Assembly: GCA_045130275.1 (NCBI GenBank)
Contig: JBGUPL010000029.1
Coordinates: 49,824 to 113,823, forward strand
Origin: F23-D06 sp045130275
GTDB taxonomy: Bacteria > Bacteroidota > Bacteroidia > Bacteroidales > WCHB1-69
Direction of reading: 5' to 3'
Length of the DNA: 64,000 bases
Position numbers and translations under genes: made by a program. Shown here piece after piece: positions 51,060 to 60,934 of the stretch. Position 1 is the stretch's first letter. Each line of letters opens with the position of its first letter. Under the pieces are notes generated by a model. It searched no databases. It saw nothing but the letters and a program-made list of their open reading frames with translations, and was not told the origin of the DNA.

Positions 51060-51093
51060 AGTCCGGTGCGGAATCCCCATTCCCCACCGGACT
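51060..51093 (-). terminator. Terminator of the M3 peptidase gene
   Basis: The stem AGTCCGGTG / CACCGGACT has an inner GGAAT/ATTCC stem around CCCC. On the minus strand it is followed by seven T. It lies 41 bp after the stop of the gene at 51134. Confidence 0.88.
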
Positions 51094-51133
51094 TCTTATT
51101 AGCAATTACAAATTGCAAATTACTAATTACTAA

Positions 51134-53260
51134 TTATTTCAGCCCTCTGTTTTTCAACAGCGGCTCGATGGACGGCTCTTGCCCGCGGAAGGCGAGGTAG
51201 AGGTCGTGCGCGTCGGCGGTGTTGCCGCGTTCCAGAATGTTGGTGCGGAACGAGGTGGCCGTGGCGGGGTCGAAGATGCCGTTGTCTTTGAAGCACTGGT
51301 AGGCATCGTTGTCCAACACCGCGGACCATGTGTAGCTGTAGTAACCGGCACCGTAGCCGCCGGAGAAGATGTGCTGGAAGTAAGGACTTCTGTAACGGGA
51401 GATGATGGACGGGATTAAGCCGATTTTCGCCATCTGCTGCTCTTCATAGTCGGGGAGTTGGATGTTGACGGGCGCGGTGACGGTGTGGTAGTCCATGTCG
51501 AGGATCGAGGCGGCGAGGAGCTCAGTGTTGATGAAACCTTGTCCGTAGGTAGCCGCGTCTTCGATCTTCTTGACCAACGCGTCTGGGATCAGCTCGCCGG
51601 TCTGGTAGTGGTGCGCATACACTTTCAGGACCTCCGGTTCGAAAGCGAAGTGTTCCATGAATTGCGAAGGCATCTCCACGAAGTCGCGGGGCACGTTGGT
51701 GCCGGAGAGGGTGGGGTAGTGGCAGCGCGACAGGATGCTGTGCAACGCGTGGCCGAATTCGTGGAACAGTGTCTGTGTCTCGTCGATGTTCAGCATGGAA
51801 GGCTTGTCGCCCACAGGCTTCGTAAAGTTGAAGACCAACGACACCACGGGGATGTGGTTGTTGCCGTCGCGGTCATAGTATTGTTCGCGGAAGTTGGTCA
51901 TCCACGCGCCGCTGCGCTTGCTCTCGCGCGGGAAGAAGTCCATATAGACCACCGCGATGACTTCGTTGTTGTCAATCACTTCGTATGCTTTCACATCTTT
52001 GTGATACACAGGTATTTCCTTGTTTTCGCGGAAGGTAAGGCCGTAAAGTTTCTCACAGACATAGAAGAGTCCTTTGCGGGCGGAGTCGAGGGCCAGGTAG
52101 GGGCGGATGTCGTCATCGTTGAGGTCGTATTTCTCTTTGCGCAGTTTCTCCGTGTAATAGCGCCAGTCGTAGGGCTGCAGGTCGCCGGAGATGCCGTCCT
52201 TGGCCATCATTTTCTGGTAGATGGCTGCTTCTTCCTTGGCCTTGGCGAGGGCCGGCGCCCAGACTTTCATCAGCAGGTCATAGACGTTGTCGGCGTTTTT
52301 CGCCATGCAGTCGTCCAACACGTAGTTGGCGAAGTTATCGAAGCCGAGGATTTTTGCCTTTTCCAGTCGGAGGTTGACGATCTCATTGATGATCTGTTTG
52401 TTGGAGTTGTCGCCTTCGAGGCAACGGGTGGAGTAGGCGGTCCAGAGTTCCTTGCGCAGCTCGCGGTTCTGGCAGTTTTGGAGGAAAGGCTCCATAGAGG
52501 GGATGTGCACGGTGAAGGCGTATTTGCCTTTTGCGTCCTTCATGTCGGCGGCAGCCTCTTTTGCGGCGGCCAGCTGACCATCGGTCAGTCCTTTGAGATC
52601 TTCCTCGTTGTCCACGAACAAGGCGTACCCGTTGGTGGCGGCGAGCACGTTGTTGCCGAATTTGAGGGTTAGCGAGGAGAGCTTTTCGTTGATTTCACGG
52701 AAGCGGTCCTGTTTGTCAGCGGGCACGTTGGCACCGCCACGTACGAAATCTTTGTAGATGACCTCCAACAGACGCAGTTGTTCGGCGTTGAGGTTCTCCT
52801 TGTCACGATTGTTATAGACTGTTTTGATACGCTCGAACAGCTTGGCGTTCAGCATGATGTCGTCACCGTGACGGGTGAGCATCGGGAAGATGGTGTCGGA
52901 GAGCTTCTCCATTTCCGGGCTGTTCATGCATTCGGTGAGGTTCATGAAGACGGAGGAGACTTTCGTCAACAGTTCACCGCTGTACTCATACGGGATGATG
53001 GTGTTGCCGAAGGTCGGTTCCTCGCTGTTGTCGCAGATGGCTTGGATTTTCTCGGCCTGTTGCCGCATGCCCTCCTGAATGGCAGGCAGGTAGTCGGTGG
53101 TTTTGATTTTTTCAAAGGGCGGCACTCCGTAAGGGGTGTCCCATTCCTTCATAAAGGGGTTGTTGGCCAGTTCGGGATTCTCGGTCGTTTTCTTCTTGCA
53201 CGCACCACCCAGAACAACGGTCGCTAACACTAAGGTCATAATGGTTACTTTACGGTTCAT
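51134..53260 (-). CDS. M3-family metallopeptidase, lipoprotein (Dcp-like)
   Basis: A 708-residue zinc peptidase of the thimet/Dcp family that cuts oligopeptides, probably releasing dipeptides. The signal peptide ends in a lipobox (VLGGAC at about 16-21), so it should be a lipoprotein. The catalytic HEFGH is at 500-504, with the second-ligand Glu in the downstream EMPSQFMEH region. Start 53260 (MNRK) is chosen because it gives the lipoprotein signal; the longer frame is non-coding leader with a -7 element TACCTTTG at 53336-53343. Confidence 0.92.
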   Translation of the reverse strand: MNRKVTIMTLVLATVVLGGACKKKTTENPELANNPFMKEWDTPYGVPPFEKIKTTDYLPAIQEGMRQQAEKIQAICDNSEEPTFGNTIIPYEYSGELLTKVSSVFMNLTECMNSPEMEKLSDTIFPMLTRHGDDIMLNAKLFERIKTVYNNRDKENLNAEQLRLLEVIYKDFVRGGANVPADKQDRFREINEKLSSLTLKFGNNVLAATNGYALFVDNEEDLKGLTDGQLAAAKEAAADMKDAKGKYAFTVHIPSMEPFLQNCQNRELRKELWTAYSTRCLEGDNSNKQIINEIVNLRLEKAKILGFDNFANYVLDDCMAKNADNVYDLLMKVWAPALAKAKEEAAIYQKMMAKDGISGDLQPYDWRYYTEKLRKEKYDLNDDDIRPYLALDSARKGLFYVCEKLYGLTFRENKEIPVYHKDVKAYEVIDNNEVIAVVYMDFFPRESKRSGAWMTNFREQYYDRDGNNHIPVVSLVFNFTKPVGDKPSMLNIDETQTLFHEFGHALHSILSRCHYPTLSGTNVPRDFVEMPSQFMEHFAFEPEVLKVYAHHYQTGELIPDALVKKIEDAATYGQGFINTELLAASILDMDYHTVTAPVNIQLPDYEEQQMAKIGLIPSIISRYRSPYFQHIFSGGYGAGYYSYTWSAVLDNDAYQCFKDNGIFDPATATSFRTNILERGNTADAHDLYLAFRGQEPSIEPLLKNRGLK

Positions 53261-53335
53261 AATATTGGTTTTTAATTGTTTACGAATAACAATGAATTTA
53301 TTTGGCAATGTTAAAATACGCCTTGAAAACAGCCG

Positions 53336-53343
53336 CAAAGGTA
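53336..53343 (-). promoter_or_regulatory. -7 promoter element of the M3 peptidase gene
   Basis: On the minus strand this reads TACCTTTG, about 75 bp before the start. Confidence 0.65.
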
Positions 53344-53414
53344 CATAAATTAAAAACACATTCGGACATTGTTTTTTCACTTTGAAAGCAAAAAATCACA
53401 TCTTGGGTCAATGG

Positions 53415-53444
53415 TTTAACTCTAAGAAAAAAATCGTATCTTTG
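53415..53444 (+). promoter_or_regulatory. Promoter of hisS
   Basis: TTTA at 53415-53418 and TATCTTTG at 53437-53444, 18 bp apart; the start codon is 26 bp downstream. Confidence 0.7.
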
Positions 53445-53470
53445 CCGATTGTTTAGAAATATCACAAGTT

Positions 53471-54835
53471 ATGGTAAAACCGTCCATTCCAAAAGGTACA
53501 CGCGATTTCACGCCCGTCGAGATGATGCGGCGCAATTATATTTTTGACACTATCCGGAATGTTTTCCACAAACATGCCTGTCTCCCGATTGAGACGCCCG
53601 CGATGGAAAACCTTTCCACGCTTATGGGCAAGTATGGCGAGGAAGGCGATCGTCTGCTCTTCAAGATCCTCAATTCCGGTGATTTCACCAAAGGGGTTGA
53701 CTTCCAAGATGAAACACAAAGCACGAACAAGCTGGCCGCGCAAATTTGCGAGAAAGGTCTCCGTTATGACCTGACGGTGCCTTTCGCCCGTTTCATCGTG
53801 CAGCACCAAAGCGAACTCACCTTCCCGTTCAAACGCTACCAGATGCAGCCCGTGTGGCGCGCCGACCGCCCCCAGAAGGGACGTTACCGCGAGTTTTATC
53901 AATGCGACGTCGATATCATCGGCAGCAATTCCCTGCTCAACGAGGCTGAACTGGTGGAGATCACCGATGAGGTGTTCCGCGCTTTCGGTATCAATATCGT
54001 CATGAAGATCAACAACCGCAAAATCCTCAGCGGAATAGCGGAGATATACTGCACCGCCGATCAGGTCACCGATCTTTGTGTGGCGTTGGACAAACTTGAC
54101 AAAATCGGGCGCGAGGCCGTCTGCGCCGAGATGATAGAACGCGGAATCTCCCAGGAGGCTGTCTGCGGCATGGCGCCGCTGTTCGAGTTGGAGGGACTCT
54201 CCAACGAAGAGGTCCTCAACAAATTGGAGCTGCTGTTGGCAAAATCCGAGACTGGCCTGAAAGGGGTGGAAGAGTTGAGGACAGTGCTGAACTACGTGGA
54301 CAAGATGCAGATAAATACTGAGTTGCAGATCGATGTGACCCTGGCCCGCGGGTTGAACTACTATACCGGCGCCATCTTCGAGATCAAGGCGAAGGACGTG
54401 GCAATGGGCAGCATCTCGGGAGGTGGCCGCTACGACAACCTCACCGGCATCTTCGGGTTGAAGAACATGTCGGGCGTGGGCATTTCCTACGGTGCCGAGC
54501 GTATTTATGATGTTCTCAACGAGCTGAACCTTTTCCCGCAGCATATTCTCACCCCCATTACGGCGATGTTCGTGAACTTCGGCGGCGACGACGAAATCTA
54601 CGCGTTGAAAGGTCTGAAAGCGCTCCGTGATGCGGGTGTCCCCGCTGAAATCTACCCCGACAATGCAAAAATTGGCAAGCAGATGAACTACGCCAACGCC
54701 AAGGGCATCCCTTACGTTATCATGGCCGGCGAGAACGAGCGCGCACAAGGTCTTTACACCTTGAAGAATATGCAGACAGGGGAACAAAAGGCTGTGACCC
54801 TCGAGGATATCGTCGAATTGATAATTGATAATTGA
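53471..54835 (+). CDS. hisS: Histidine--tRNA ligase
   Basis: Class II aminoacyl-tRNA synthetase that charges tRNA-His. The 454 residues have KGTRDFTP at the start, motif 2 (QPVWRADRPQKGRYREFYQCD, quoted as WRADRPQKGRYREF), histidine-specific LARGLNYYTG, motif 3 SGGGRYDNL, and a C-terminal anticodon-binding domain. The last codons (ELIIDN and stop) are already part of a GATAATT iterated tract that runs on downstream, so the C-terminal tip may have been rewritten by it. Its cognate tRNA-His is in the window at 43716-43790. Confidence 0.97.
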   Translation: MVKPSIPKGTRDFTPVEMMRRNYIFDTIRNVFHKHACLPIETPAMENLSTLMGKYGEEGDRLLFKILNSGDFTKGVDFQDETQSTNKLAAQICEKGLRYDLTVPFARFIVQHQSELTFPFKRYQMQPVWRADRPQKGRYREFYQCDVDIIGSNSLLNEAELVEITDEVFRAFGINIVMKINNRKILSGIAEIYCTADQVTDLCVALDKLDKIGREAVCAEMIERGISQEAVCGMAPLFELEGLSNEEVLNKLELLLAKSETGLKGVEELRTVLNYVDKMQINTELQIDVTLARGLNYYTGAIFEIKAKDVAMGSISGGGRYDNLTGIFGLKNMSGVGISYGAERIYDVLNELNLFPQHILTPITAMFVNFGGDDEIYALKGLKALRDAGVPAEIYPDNAKIGKQMNYANAKGIPYVIMAGENERAQGLYTLKNMQTGEQKAVTLEDIVELIIDN

Positions 54836-54926
54836 TAATTGATAATGGATAATGGATAATGGATAATGGATAATGATATTCAACCACAATTACTAATTAC
54901 TCATTGCTAATCGCTAAACGCTGAAT
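54823..54926. repeat. Iterated TTGATAA/TGGATAA tract
   Basis: Four TTGATAA units followed by five TGGATAA units, then CTAATTACTAATTACTCATTGC words. The first units overlap the last codons of hisS. Confidence 0.85.
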
Positions 54927-56333
54927 ATGGAAGAAGAAAGCTCCACCCCTCTCAAAAAACGTCATCCGTTCCGCGTGAGAATGCGGAAATTCTGGTACAC
55001 AGTGTTGGAGTACACCCACTTGAAGGACGACACCGACTACGAAGCCACGGTCAGGTATATTTCCAACAGTGTGAATTTCCGCGGGGTGAATTTGTGGGTT
55101 TTAGCTTTTGCCATCATTGTGGCGTCCGTGGGTTTGAACGTGAATTCCACGGCAGTCATTATCGGCGCCATGTTGATTTCGCCCATCATGGGGCCCATTA
55201 CGGGTATCGGCCTCGCAGTGGGTATCTTAGACGAGGAACTGTTGAAGAGATCTTTGCGAAATCTCTTCATTATGGTGATTATCAGTTTGTTGACTTCTAC
55301 ATTATACTTTCTTATTTCCCCGTTGACCGAGGCGCAGTCGGAATTGCTGGCGCGTACCCGCCCCTCGATATTTGATGTCTTCATCGCCTTCTTTGGCGGT
55401 TTGGCAGGCATTGTGGCCACCTCGCGCAAGAGTCCGCCATTCACGGTGATTTCCGGCGTGGCCATCGCCACTGCTTTGATGCCGCCGCTTTGCACCGCCG
55501 GCTACGGACTGGCTACCTGGCAGTTGCGGTACTTTGGCGGAGCCTTTTATCTTTTCTTCATCAACTCCTTCTTCATCGCGTTTGCCACGTTCATCATGGT
55601 GCGTTTCCTCGGTTTCCCCGAAAGTCGCTATATGGATGACTCCCGTCTCAACGCGGTGAAGCGGATGATTTACGCCTTCGCCATTTTGGTGATGATCCCC
55701 AGTGTGGTGATCGCCATCAACCTCGTGCGGGAATCGGCCTTCAACTCGCAGGCTATCAAGTTCGTGAACGAGGTTCAGCAGACCCCTTACTTCGAGGATG
55801 TGCAGCTCATCGACCACAAACGCGAGTACACCAACAAGGCGCAGACCGTCACCTTGCGGGTCATCGGGAAACCGCTCTCAACCGAAGACATTTCCCATAT
55901 CCAGTCGTTGATGCAGACCGCTTACGGTCTCGACCACGCCCAGTTGGTTGTCAAGCAGATGGAGGGAATGATGAACACAAAACAACAGAACCAAGTCATC
56001 GAGGATATTATCGACAAGAAAGATGCGGTGATAGCTCAGCAGGACTCTGCCATCGTGGCATTGCGGGCGGAGTTGCACAAGCTCACCGGTTCGTCAGAGA
56101 ACACTGAGCAGTTGGTGAAGGAGATCTATTCGCAGCAGGCGGACATCGAGCAGGTCGCGATCTTGTCAATGGAGTGTTATGACACCCGTACGCTGGAGCA
56201 CAAGGCTGTGCCGGCCATCTATCTGCGGTGGAAGGACGGAAAGCGTCACCCCGAGGCGGAAAAGCGGCTGATTGAATGGCTGAAGGTGCGCTTGGGTGTA
56301 GAGGAGATCGAGTTGGTGCGGATGGACCCTTGA
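54927..56333 (+). CDS. DUF389 (TIGR00341-type) membrane protein
   Basis: A 468-residue membrane protein. The DUF389 core (about 45-250) has FRGVNLWVLAFAIIVASVGLNVNSTAVIIGAMLISPIMGPI (parts: VNLWVL, SVGLN, GAMLISPIMGPI), LARTRPS and ISGVAIATALMPPLCTAGYGLA, with about six helices. The last 200 residues are a soluble domain with a coiled coil (about 355-405). Function is unproven. It is preceded by tract DNA and followed by the MFS gene. Confidence 0.87.
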   Translation: MEEESSTPLKKRHPFRVRMRKFWYTVLEYTHLKDDTDYEATVRYISNSVNFRGVNLWVLAFAIIVASVGLNVNSTAVIIGAMLISPIMGPITGIGLAVGILDEELLKRSLRNLFIMVIISLLTSTLYFLISPLTEAQSELLARTRPSIFDVFIAFFGGLAGIVATSRKSPPFTVISGVAIATALMPPLCTAGYGLATWQLRYFGGAFYLFFINSFFIAFATFIMVRFLGFPESRYMDDSRLNAVKRMIYAFAILVMIPSVVIAINLVRESAFNSQAIKFVNEVQQTPYFEDVQLIDHKREYTNKAQTVTLRVIGKPLSTEDISHIQSLMQTAYGLDHAQLVVKQMEGMMNTKQQNQVIEDIIDKKDAVIAQQDSAIVALRAELHKLTGSSENTEQLVKEIYSQQADIEQVAILSMECYDTRTLEHKAVPAIYLRWKDGKRHPEAEKRLIEWLKVRLGVEEIELVRMDP

Positions 56334-56394
56334 TGTTTTTGTGTTTTTGCTCCTTTTGTTTATAGAATAAAAATTAAGGTTAAAATATAAGATT

Positions 56395-57576
56395 ATGAAA
56401 AAACAACTATCCCTGATTTCTGTGTTTTTCGTCTTTTTGGCGATGGGTTTCGGCGACGCCGCGGGCCAGTTGGTCTCCGTGGTGGAGAAGGCGTTCAACG
56501 TCTCCCCGTTCACCGCTTCATTGGTCTCCTTGTCGGGCATGATCATGTTCGGCGTGTTGTCGGTGCCTACGGGCGTTTGGCAGTCCAAGATCGGCAAGAA
56601 AAAGATGCTCACCATCGGTCTGGTCCTTTTCCTCGCCGGCGCGTTGCTGCCGATCCTCGCCTTCAACTTCCCGATCATCCTGTTGGCTGTGCTGCTGATG
56701 GGCGCAGGTGCCACGATCCTGCAAGTCTCCGGCAACCCGCTGATCCGCGATGTCTCGGATGAGGGCAAGTACTCCAGTATGCTCTCCTTCGCGCAGTCGC
56801 TGAAGGCCATCGGAACGCTCTCCACGTCGTTGATCCTCGTGCTCATCGGCACCTCGCTGATGAAGTACGGCTGGTTCTCGTTCACTCCCGAGGGCGGCGA
56901 GACCATCGACATGGGCTTCCGCATCCTCTTCCCGATTTTCGCGGTGGTGCTGCTCATCACGCTCGTCATGGTCGTGATGTTCGTGCCCGAGAACGTCAGC
57001 AAGTCCGATGAGAAGCCGACCACGTTGGGCAATTGCATCCGTGCGTTGGGCAACCCGTTCATCCTGATGATGTTCCTCGCCATCTTCTTCTATTGCGGCG
57101 CGGAGGCTTCTATGTTCAACCGTATTCCCTCGATTCTGAGCGAGAACACGAACGTGACCCCGGCCATGGGTAATATCGTGCTGATCATTTCCCTTTTCGT
57201 GGGCCGTTTCCTCGGCGGTGTCATTTTGCAGAAGATGAGCGCGAAGAAATTCCTCGGCATCACCGTCGCGGTCTCCATCATTGGCAATCTGCTGCTGTTC
57301 CTCCCGTATAATGCCTTCACCACGTGGTTGAGCTTTATCCTCATCGGTGTTGGTTTCGCCAACATCTTCCCGTTGGTCTTCTCCATCTGTGTCGATCACA
57401 AACCCGAGATGTCGAACGAGATTTCCGGTTTGATGACGACGGCCATCGTGGGTGCAGCCATCGTCCCGTTGCTTACGGGCGCCATGGCCGGTATCGGCAT
57501 CCGCTACGCTTTCATCGTGCCGCTCGCCTGTTTGTGCTATCTCTGTTTCGTGACGGCACGTGTTTCGAAAAATTAG
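56395..57576 (+). CDS. MFS sugar permease (FucP/FHS-like)
   Basis: A 393-residue proton-linked transporter with 12 predicted helices in two halves. The N-half has FLAMGFGDAAGQLV and the MFS loop PTGVWQSKIGKKK; QVSGNPLIRD resembles the N-P pair of FucP-family proteins. The likely cargo is a monosaccharide such as glucose, galactose, fucose or mannose. It lies directly upstream of the GH92 mannosidase, which favours mannose (inference). Confidence 0.85.
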   Translation: MKKQLSLISVFFVFLAMGFGDAAGQLVSVVEKAFNVSPFTASLVSLSGMIMFGVLSVPTGVWQSKIGKKKMLTIGLVLFLAGALLPILAFNFPIILLAVLLMGAGATILQVSGNPLIRDVSDEGKYSSMLSFAQSLKAIGTLSTSLILVLIGTSLMKYGWFSFTPEGGETIDMGFRILFPIFAVVLLITLVMVVMFVPENVSKSDEKPTTLGNCIRALGNPFILMMFLAIFFYCGAEASMFNRIPSILSENTNVTPAMGNIVLIISLFVGRFLGGVILQKMSAKKFLGITVAVSIIGNLLLFLPYNAFTTWLSFILIGVGFANIFPLVFSICVDHKPEMSNEISGLMTTAIVGAAIVPLLTGAMAGIGIRYAFIVPLACLCYLCFVTARVSKN

Positions 57577-57601
57577 CAGTTTGTAGTTGAATTAATAACG
57601 A

Positions 57602-57653
57602 GAAGCCCCCATTCTCTTTCTTTTAGAAAGGGTGCCCGAAGGGCGGGGTAGTA
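57602..57653 (+). repeat. A element, copy A1, in GH92 leader
   Basis: CTTTCT-TTT-AGAAAG stem followed by GTGCCC-GAA-GGGC-GGGGTAGTA. It ends 16 bp before the GH92 start. Compared with other copies the first stem has a compensatory C-G to T-A change. Confidence 0.85.
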
Positions 57654-57669
57654 TAAAAACGAATAGAAC

Positions 57670-60654
57670 ATGAAAAAACTAACAACATTATTGATTACGA
57701 TCTTGACCGTCGCGATGGGTTTTGCACAGTCGCAGTACGTGAACCCGCTGGTGGGCACGGATGAGCACGGTCACACCTACCCGGGCGCGATTCTGCCGTT
57801 CGGCGCAGTCCAGCTCAGTCCCGACACCCGTCTCGAGGGCTGGGACGGATGTTCCGCATACCATTACAGCGACAGCCGCATATATGGTTTCTCGCACACC
57901 CACCTCAACGGCACCGGCTGTGAGGACTATGGTGACATTTTGGTGACCCCGTTCATGGGCGACCCCTCTGTCATCAATGAAAAGTATGCCCTTTCGTTTT
58001 CGCACAAGAATGAGAAAGCTGAGCCGGGTTATTACAGCGTGAAATTCGACAACGGCATTGTCGCTGAAATGACCGTCGCCAACTATGTTGGTGTGCACCG
58101 CTACACTTTCCCGAAGAATGGCAAACATGGCATCATAGTGGATCTGAAGCATCGCGACAAAACCTTGGAGAGCTATATGACGAAAAAGGCCAACGATCTG
58201 GTGGGATTCCGTCGCTCCGAGGCTTGGAATGCTGACCAATACTGCGCTTTTTCGCTGAAAACCTCTGTCCCCGCCGAGTCCGTTGTCTATTATGTTGATG
58301 ACAAGCCGGCGAATATCAAGGAAATAAAAGGCAAAAACTGCAAAGCGGTGATCTTCTTCGATGAAAATGTGAAGGATGTGGTGGTGAAAGTGGCCATTTC
58401 CGCCGTGGATATGGACGGAGCCATCAACAACCAAACCGAAATCAAAGATTTCAATTTCGATAAAATCCGTAAACAAGCTACTGAAATCTGGAATCAAGAA
58501 TTGGGCAAAATTCAAGTTGTTTCCAAGAATGATGAATATCTGCGTGTTTTTTATACTGCTCTGTATCATTGTTTTACGTCTCCTTATCTCTACTCGGACC
58601 TTGATGGTCGATATCGTGGTGAGGACCAGAAAATCCATAAGACGGACAATAACCACAGAATATACACTGTCTTTTCTTTGTGGGACACCTATCGTGCCCT
58701 TCATCCGCTCCTCAACATCATTGACAAGAAGCGTAGCGGGGACTTTCTCTACACCTTCCTGAATCAGTATCGGCAGTCGGGTTACCTGCCCATGTGGGAA
58801 CTTTCCGCCTTTGAGACGTGGTGTATGATCGGCTACCATGCGGTGCCCGTTGTTCTCGATGCTTATATGAAAGGGATCCGCGATTATGACGCCCAAGAGA
58901 TGCTCAATGCCATGATCGCTACTGCAAATCTCAACAAATTGGGCCGTCCCGAGTATGCGAAATATGGGTTTGTGCCGGGCGACATGGAAAACGAATCCGT
59001 TTCAAAGACGCTCGAGTATGCTTACGACGACTGGTGTATCGCGATGTTCGCCCGTGAGATTGGGAACAAGGAGGTATATGAAGAATACATCCGCCGTGCC
59101 CAGTCCTACAAGAATATTATGGATAATACCGGTTTTATGCGCGGTCGTATGAACGGTGGTTTTGTGACCCCGTTCAACCCCCGAGAGGTCAATAATTTCT
59201 ATACCGAGGCCAACTGTTGGCAGTACACCACATACGTGCCCCACGATTTCAACACTTTCATTGAGATGATGGGTGGTGCCAAGATGATGGATCTTTTCCT
59301 TGACAAACTCTTTAATTCCACCTCCGAGATGGCCGGACGTGCACAGGCTGACATTACTGGTGTCATCGGACAGTATGCCCACGGCAACGAGCCTAGCCAC
59401 CATGCTGCCTACCTTTACAATTTCGTGGGCCGTCCCGAAAAAACACAGATGTTGGTGAAGAGGATCCTGACGGAACTCTACACTTCAAAGCCCGACGGAC
59501 TTTGCGGTAATGAGGACTGCGGACAGATGTCGGCGTGGTATGTGCTGAGCTCGTTGGGCTTCTATCCCGTTTGTCCCGGTAACAACGAGTTTGTGATCGG
59601 CTATCCGTTGTTTGATAAGGTCAAAGTGAAATTGGAGAACGGCAAGGTGTTGACCATCAATAAGGACTGCGACAAACCCTATGTGCAATCGGTCACGCTC
59701 AACGGCAAGCCGCTGATGCGCTCTTTTATCACGTACAAGGAGATTGCAGATGGTGGTGATTTGTCGTTCAAGATGGGTGACACCCCCGGTGAAGAGTGGG
59801 GTAGGGGTGCCAAAAACTGCCCCGTGACGAAAATCGACGATGCGGTGCGCATTGTCCCGGTGCCTGTGTTTTCCACAGACAAGGTCTCCTTCCAGGACCA
59901 GACCCGTATAGCCCTCAGTGTGCCTGAAGTGCGACCGAGGGAAGTTTCCAATCCGGAAGTCAAGAAAACGCAAGAACCGTCTCCGGGAATCAGAAAGTTG
60001 CAAGCAATTCCTGTCAACGCGCAGGAACGCTACGAGTTTTACTACACCATGGATGGCAGTGAGCCGACGCCCCAAACAGGTATGCGTTACGAAGGGCCCA
60101 TTGTCGTGAACCAAGATGTGACCATCAAGGCGATTGCAGTGGATGCCAAGGGTCGGAAGAGCCAAGTGGCGGAGGCGCATTATGTGCGTTACACCCGCGA
60201 CAAGGACGTTACTTACATCACAAAACCCGACAACCAGTATTACGCTGGCGGGGATGCGGGATTGATCGACAACACGAGAGGCAAGGTCAACTATCGGATT
60301 GGTGGATGGCAGGGCTTCACCACCGATTGCGAGTTGATTATCGACCTTCGCCAGGTGAAACCCATCACCACCGTTGGTGCCGGATGCCTCGAGGAACAGC
60401 GTGCATGGATTTTCTATCCCAAAGGAATGGAGGTGTATGTCTCGGAAGATGGCAAAAACTACAAGCTGTTCGACAAAACGACGCTCACTTCAGCGCGTTC
60501 GGAAGGTGCCCATATCCAGAACCTGGAAGTCAAAGGCAATGCCAATGCCCGTTATGTCAAGATTATCATCAAGAATTACGGCAAGATGCCCGAATGGCAC
60601 CTCAGCGCCGGCGAGCAGGCTTGGCTCTTTGTGGATGAGGTTTGGGTGCGATAG
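57670..60654 (+). CDS. GH92 alpha-mannosidase with C-terminal F5/8-type domain
   Basis: A 994-residue exo-alpha-mannosidase of the calcium-dependent, inverting GH92 family, acting on mannose-rich N-glycans or yeast mannan. The signal peptide ends MGFAQ. Family blocks are YVNPLVGTDEHGHTYPGA, HTHLNGTGCEDYGD, WDTYRALHPLL, GYHAVPVVLDAYMKG, GNEPSHHAAYLYNFVG and GNEDCGQMSAWYVLSSLGF (quoted to that point), which hold the catalytic acids. After about 730 come a chitobiase-like FN3 domain (YYTMDGSEPTP) and a discoidin-type carbohydrate-binding domain (about 865-994). With the MFS gene it forms a small mannose-use unit. Confidence 0.95.
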   Translation: MKKLTTLLITILTVAMGFAQSQYVNPLVGTDEHGHTYPGAILPFGAVQLSPDTRLEGWDGCSAYHYSDSRIYGFSHTHLNGTGCEDYGDILVTPFMGDPSVINEKYALSFSHKNEKAEPGYYSVKFDNGIVAEMTVANYVGVHRYTFPKNGKHGIIVDLKHRDKTLESYMTKKANDLVGFRRSEAWNADQYCAFSLKTSVPAESVVYYVDDKPANIKEIKGKNCKAVIFFDENVKDVVVKVAISAVDMDGAINNQTEIKDFNFDKIRKQATEIWNQELGKIQVVSKNDEYLRVFYTALYHCFTSPYLYSDLDGRYRGEDQKIHKTDNNHRIYTVFSLWDTYRALHPLLNIIDKKRSGDFLYTFLNQYRQSGYLPMWELSAFETWCMIGYHAVPVVLDAYMKGIRDYDAQEMLNAMIATANLNKLGRPEYAKYGFVPGDMENESVSKTLEYAYDDWCIAMFAREIGNKEVYEEYIRRAQSYKNIMDNTGFMRGRMNGGFVTPFNPREVNNFYTEANCWQYTTYVPHDFNTFIEMMGGAKMMDLFLDKLFNSTSEMAGRAQADITGVIGQYAHGNEPSHHAAYLYNFVGRPEKTQMLVKRILTELYTSKPDGLCGNEDCGQMSAWYVLSSLGFYPVCPGNNEFVIGYPLFDKVKVKLENGKVLTINKDCDKPYVQSVTLNGKPLMRSFITYKEIADGGDLSFKMGDTPGEEWGRGAKNCPVTKIDDAVRIVPVPVFSTDKVSFQDQTRIALSVPEVRPREVSNPEVKKTQEPSPGIRKLQAIPVNAQERYEFYYTMDGSEPTPQTGMRYEGPIVVNQDVTIKAIAVDAKGRKSQVAEAHYVRYTRDKDVTYITKPDNQYYAGGDAGLIDNTRGKVNYRIGGWQGFTTDCELIIDLRQVKPITTVGAGCLEEQRAWIFYPKGMEVYVSEDGKNYKLFDKTTLTSARSEGAHIQNLEVKGNANARYVKIIIKNYGKMPEWHLSAGEQAWLFVDEVWVR

Positions 60655-60934
60655 GACGTAGAATTAAGAATGTAGAATGAAGAATGTAGAATGAAGAATG
60701 TAGAATGTTGAATGCTGAATGTTGAATGCTGAATGTAGAATGAAGAATGAAGAATGAAGAATGATGGCGCGAAAGAGCCCCAATTCCCCTTCTTTTAGAA
60801 GGGGTGCCCGAAGGGCGGGGTAGTAATATAAAACTACTTCTTTGAGCAGCCCCGGAGGGGCAAGAGCTCGGTAGGGGTACGAATGAGGGCGATGATACGA
60901 TGATGCGATGATATTAGAACGAAACAACGAAACA
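60655..60934. repeat. GAATGAA word tract, A2 and B2 elements
   Basis: 60657-60765 is built from GAATGAA, GAATGTA and GAATGCT words. Then come element A2 (60775-60825; CCCCTTCT-TTT-AGAAGGGG and GCCC-GAA-GGGC), element B2 (60831-60874; GCCCC-GGA-GGGGC), and ACGATGATGCGATGATA words up to the ABC start. Confidence 0.85.

Noticed and set aside
53462..54889. 475-codon minus-strand gene opposite hisS
   Set aside because: HisS motifs are all on the plus strand; the antisense frame includes iterated tract DNA at its start.
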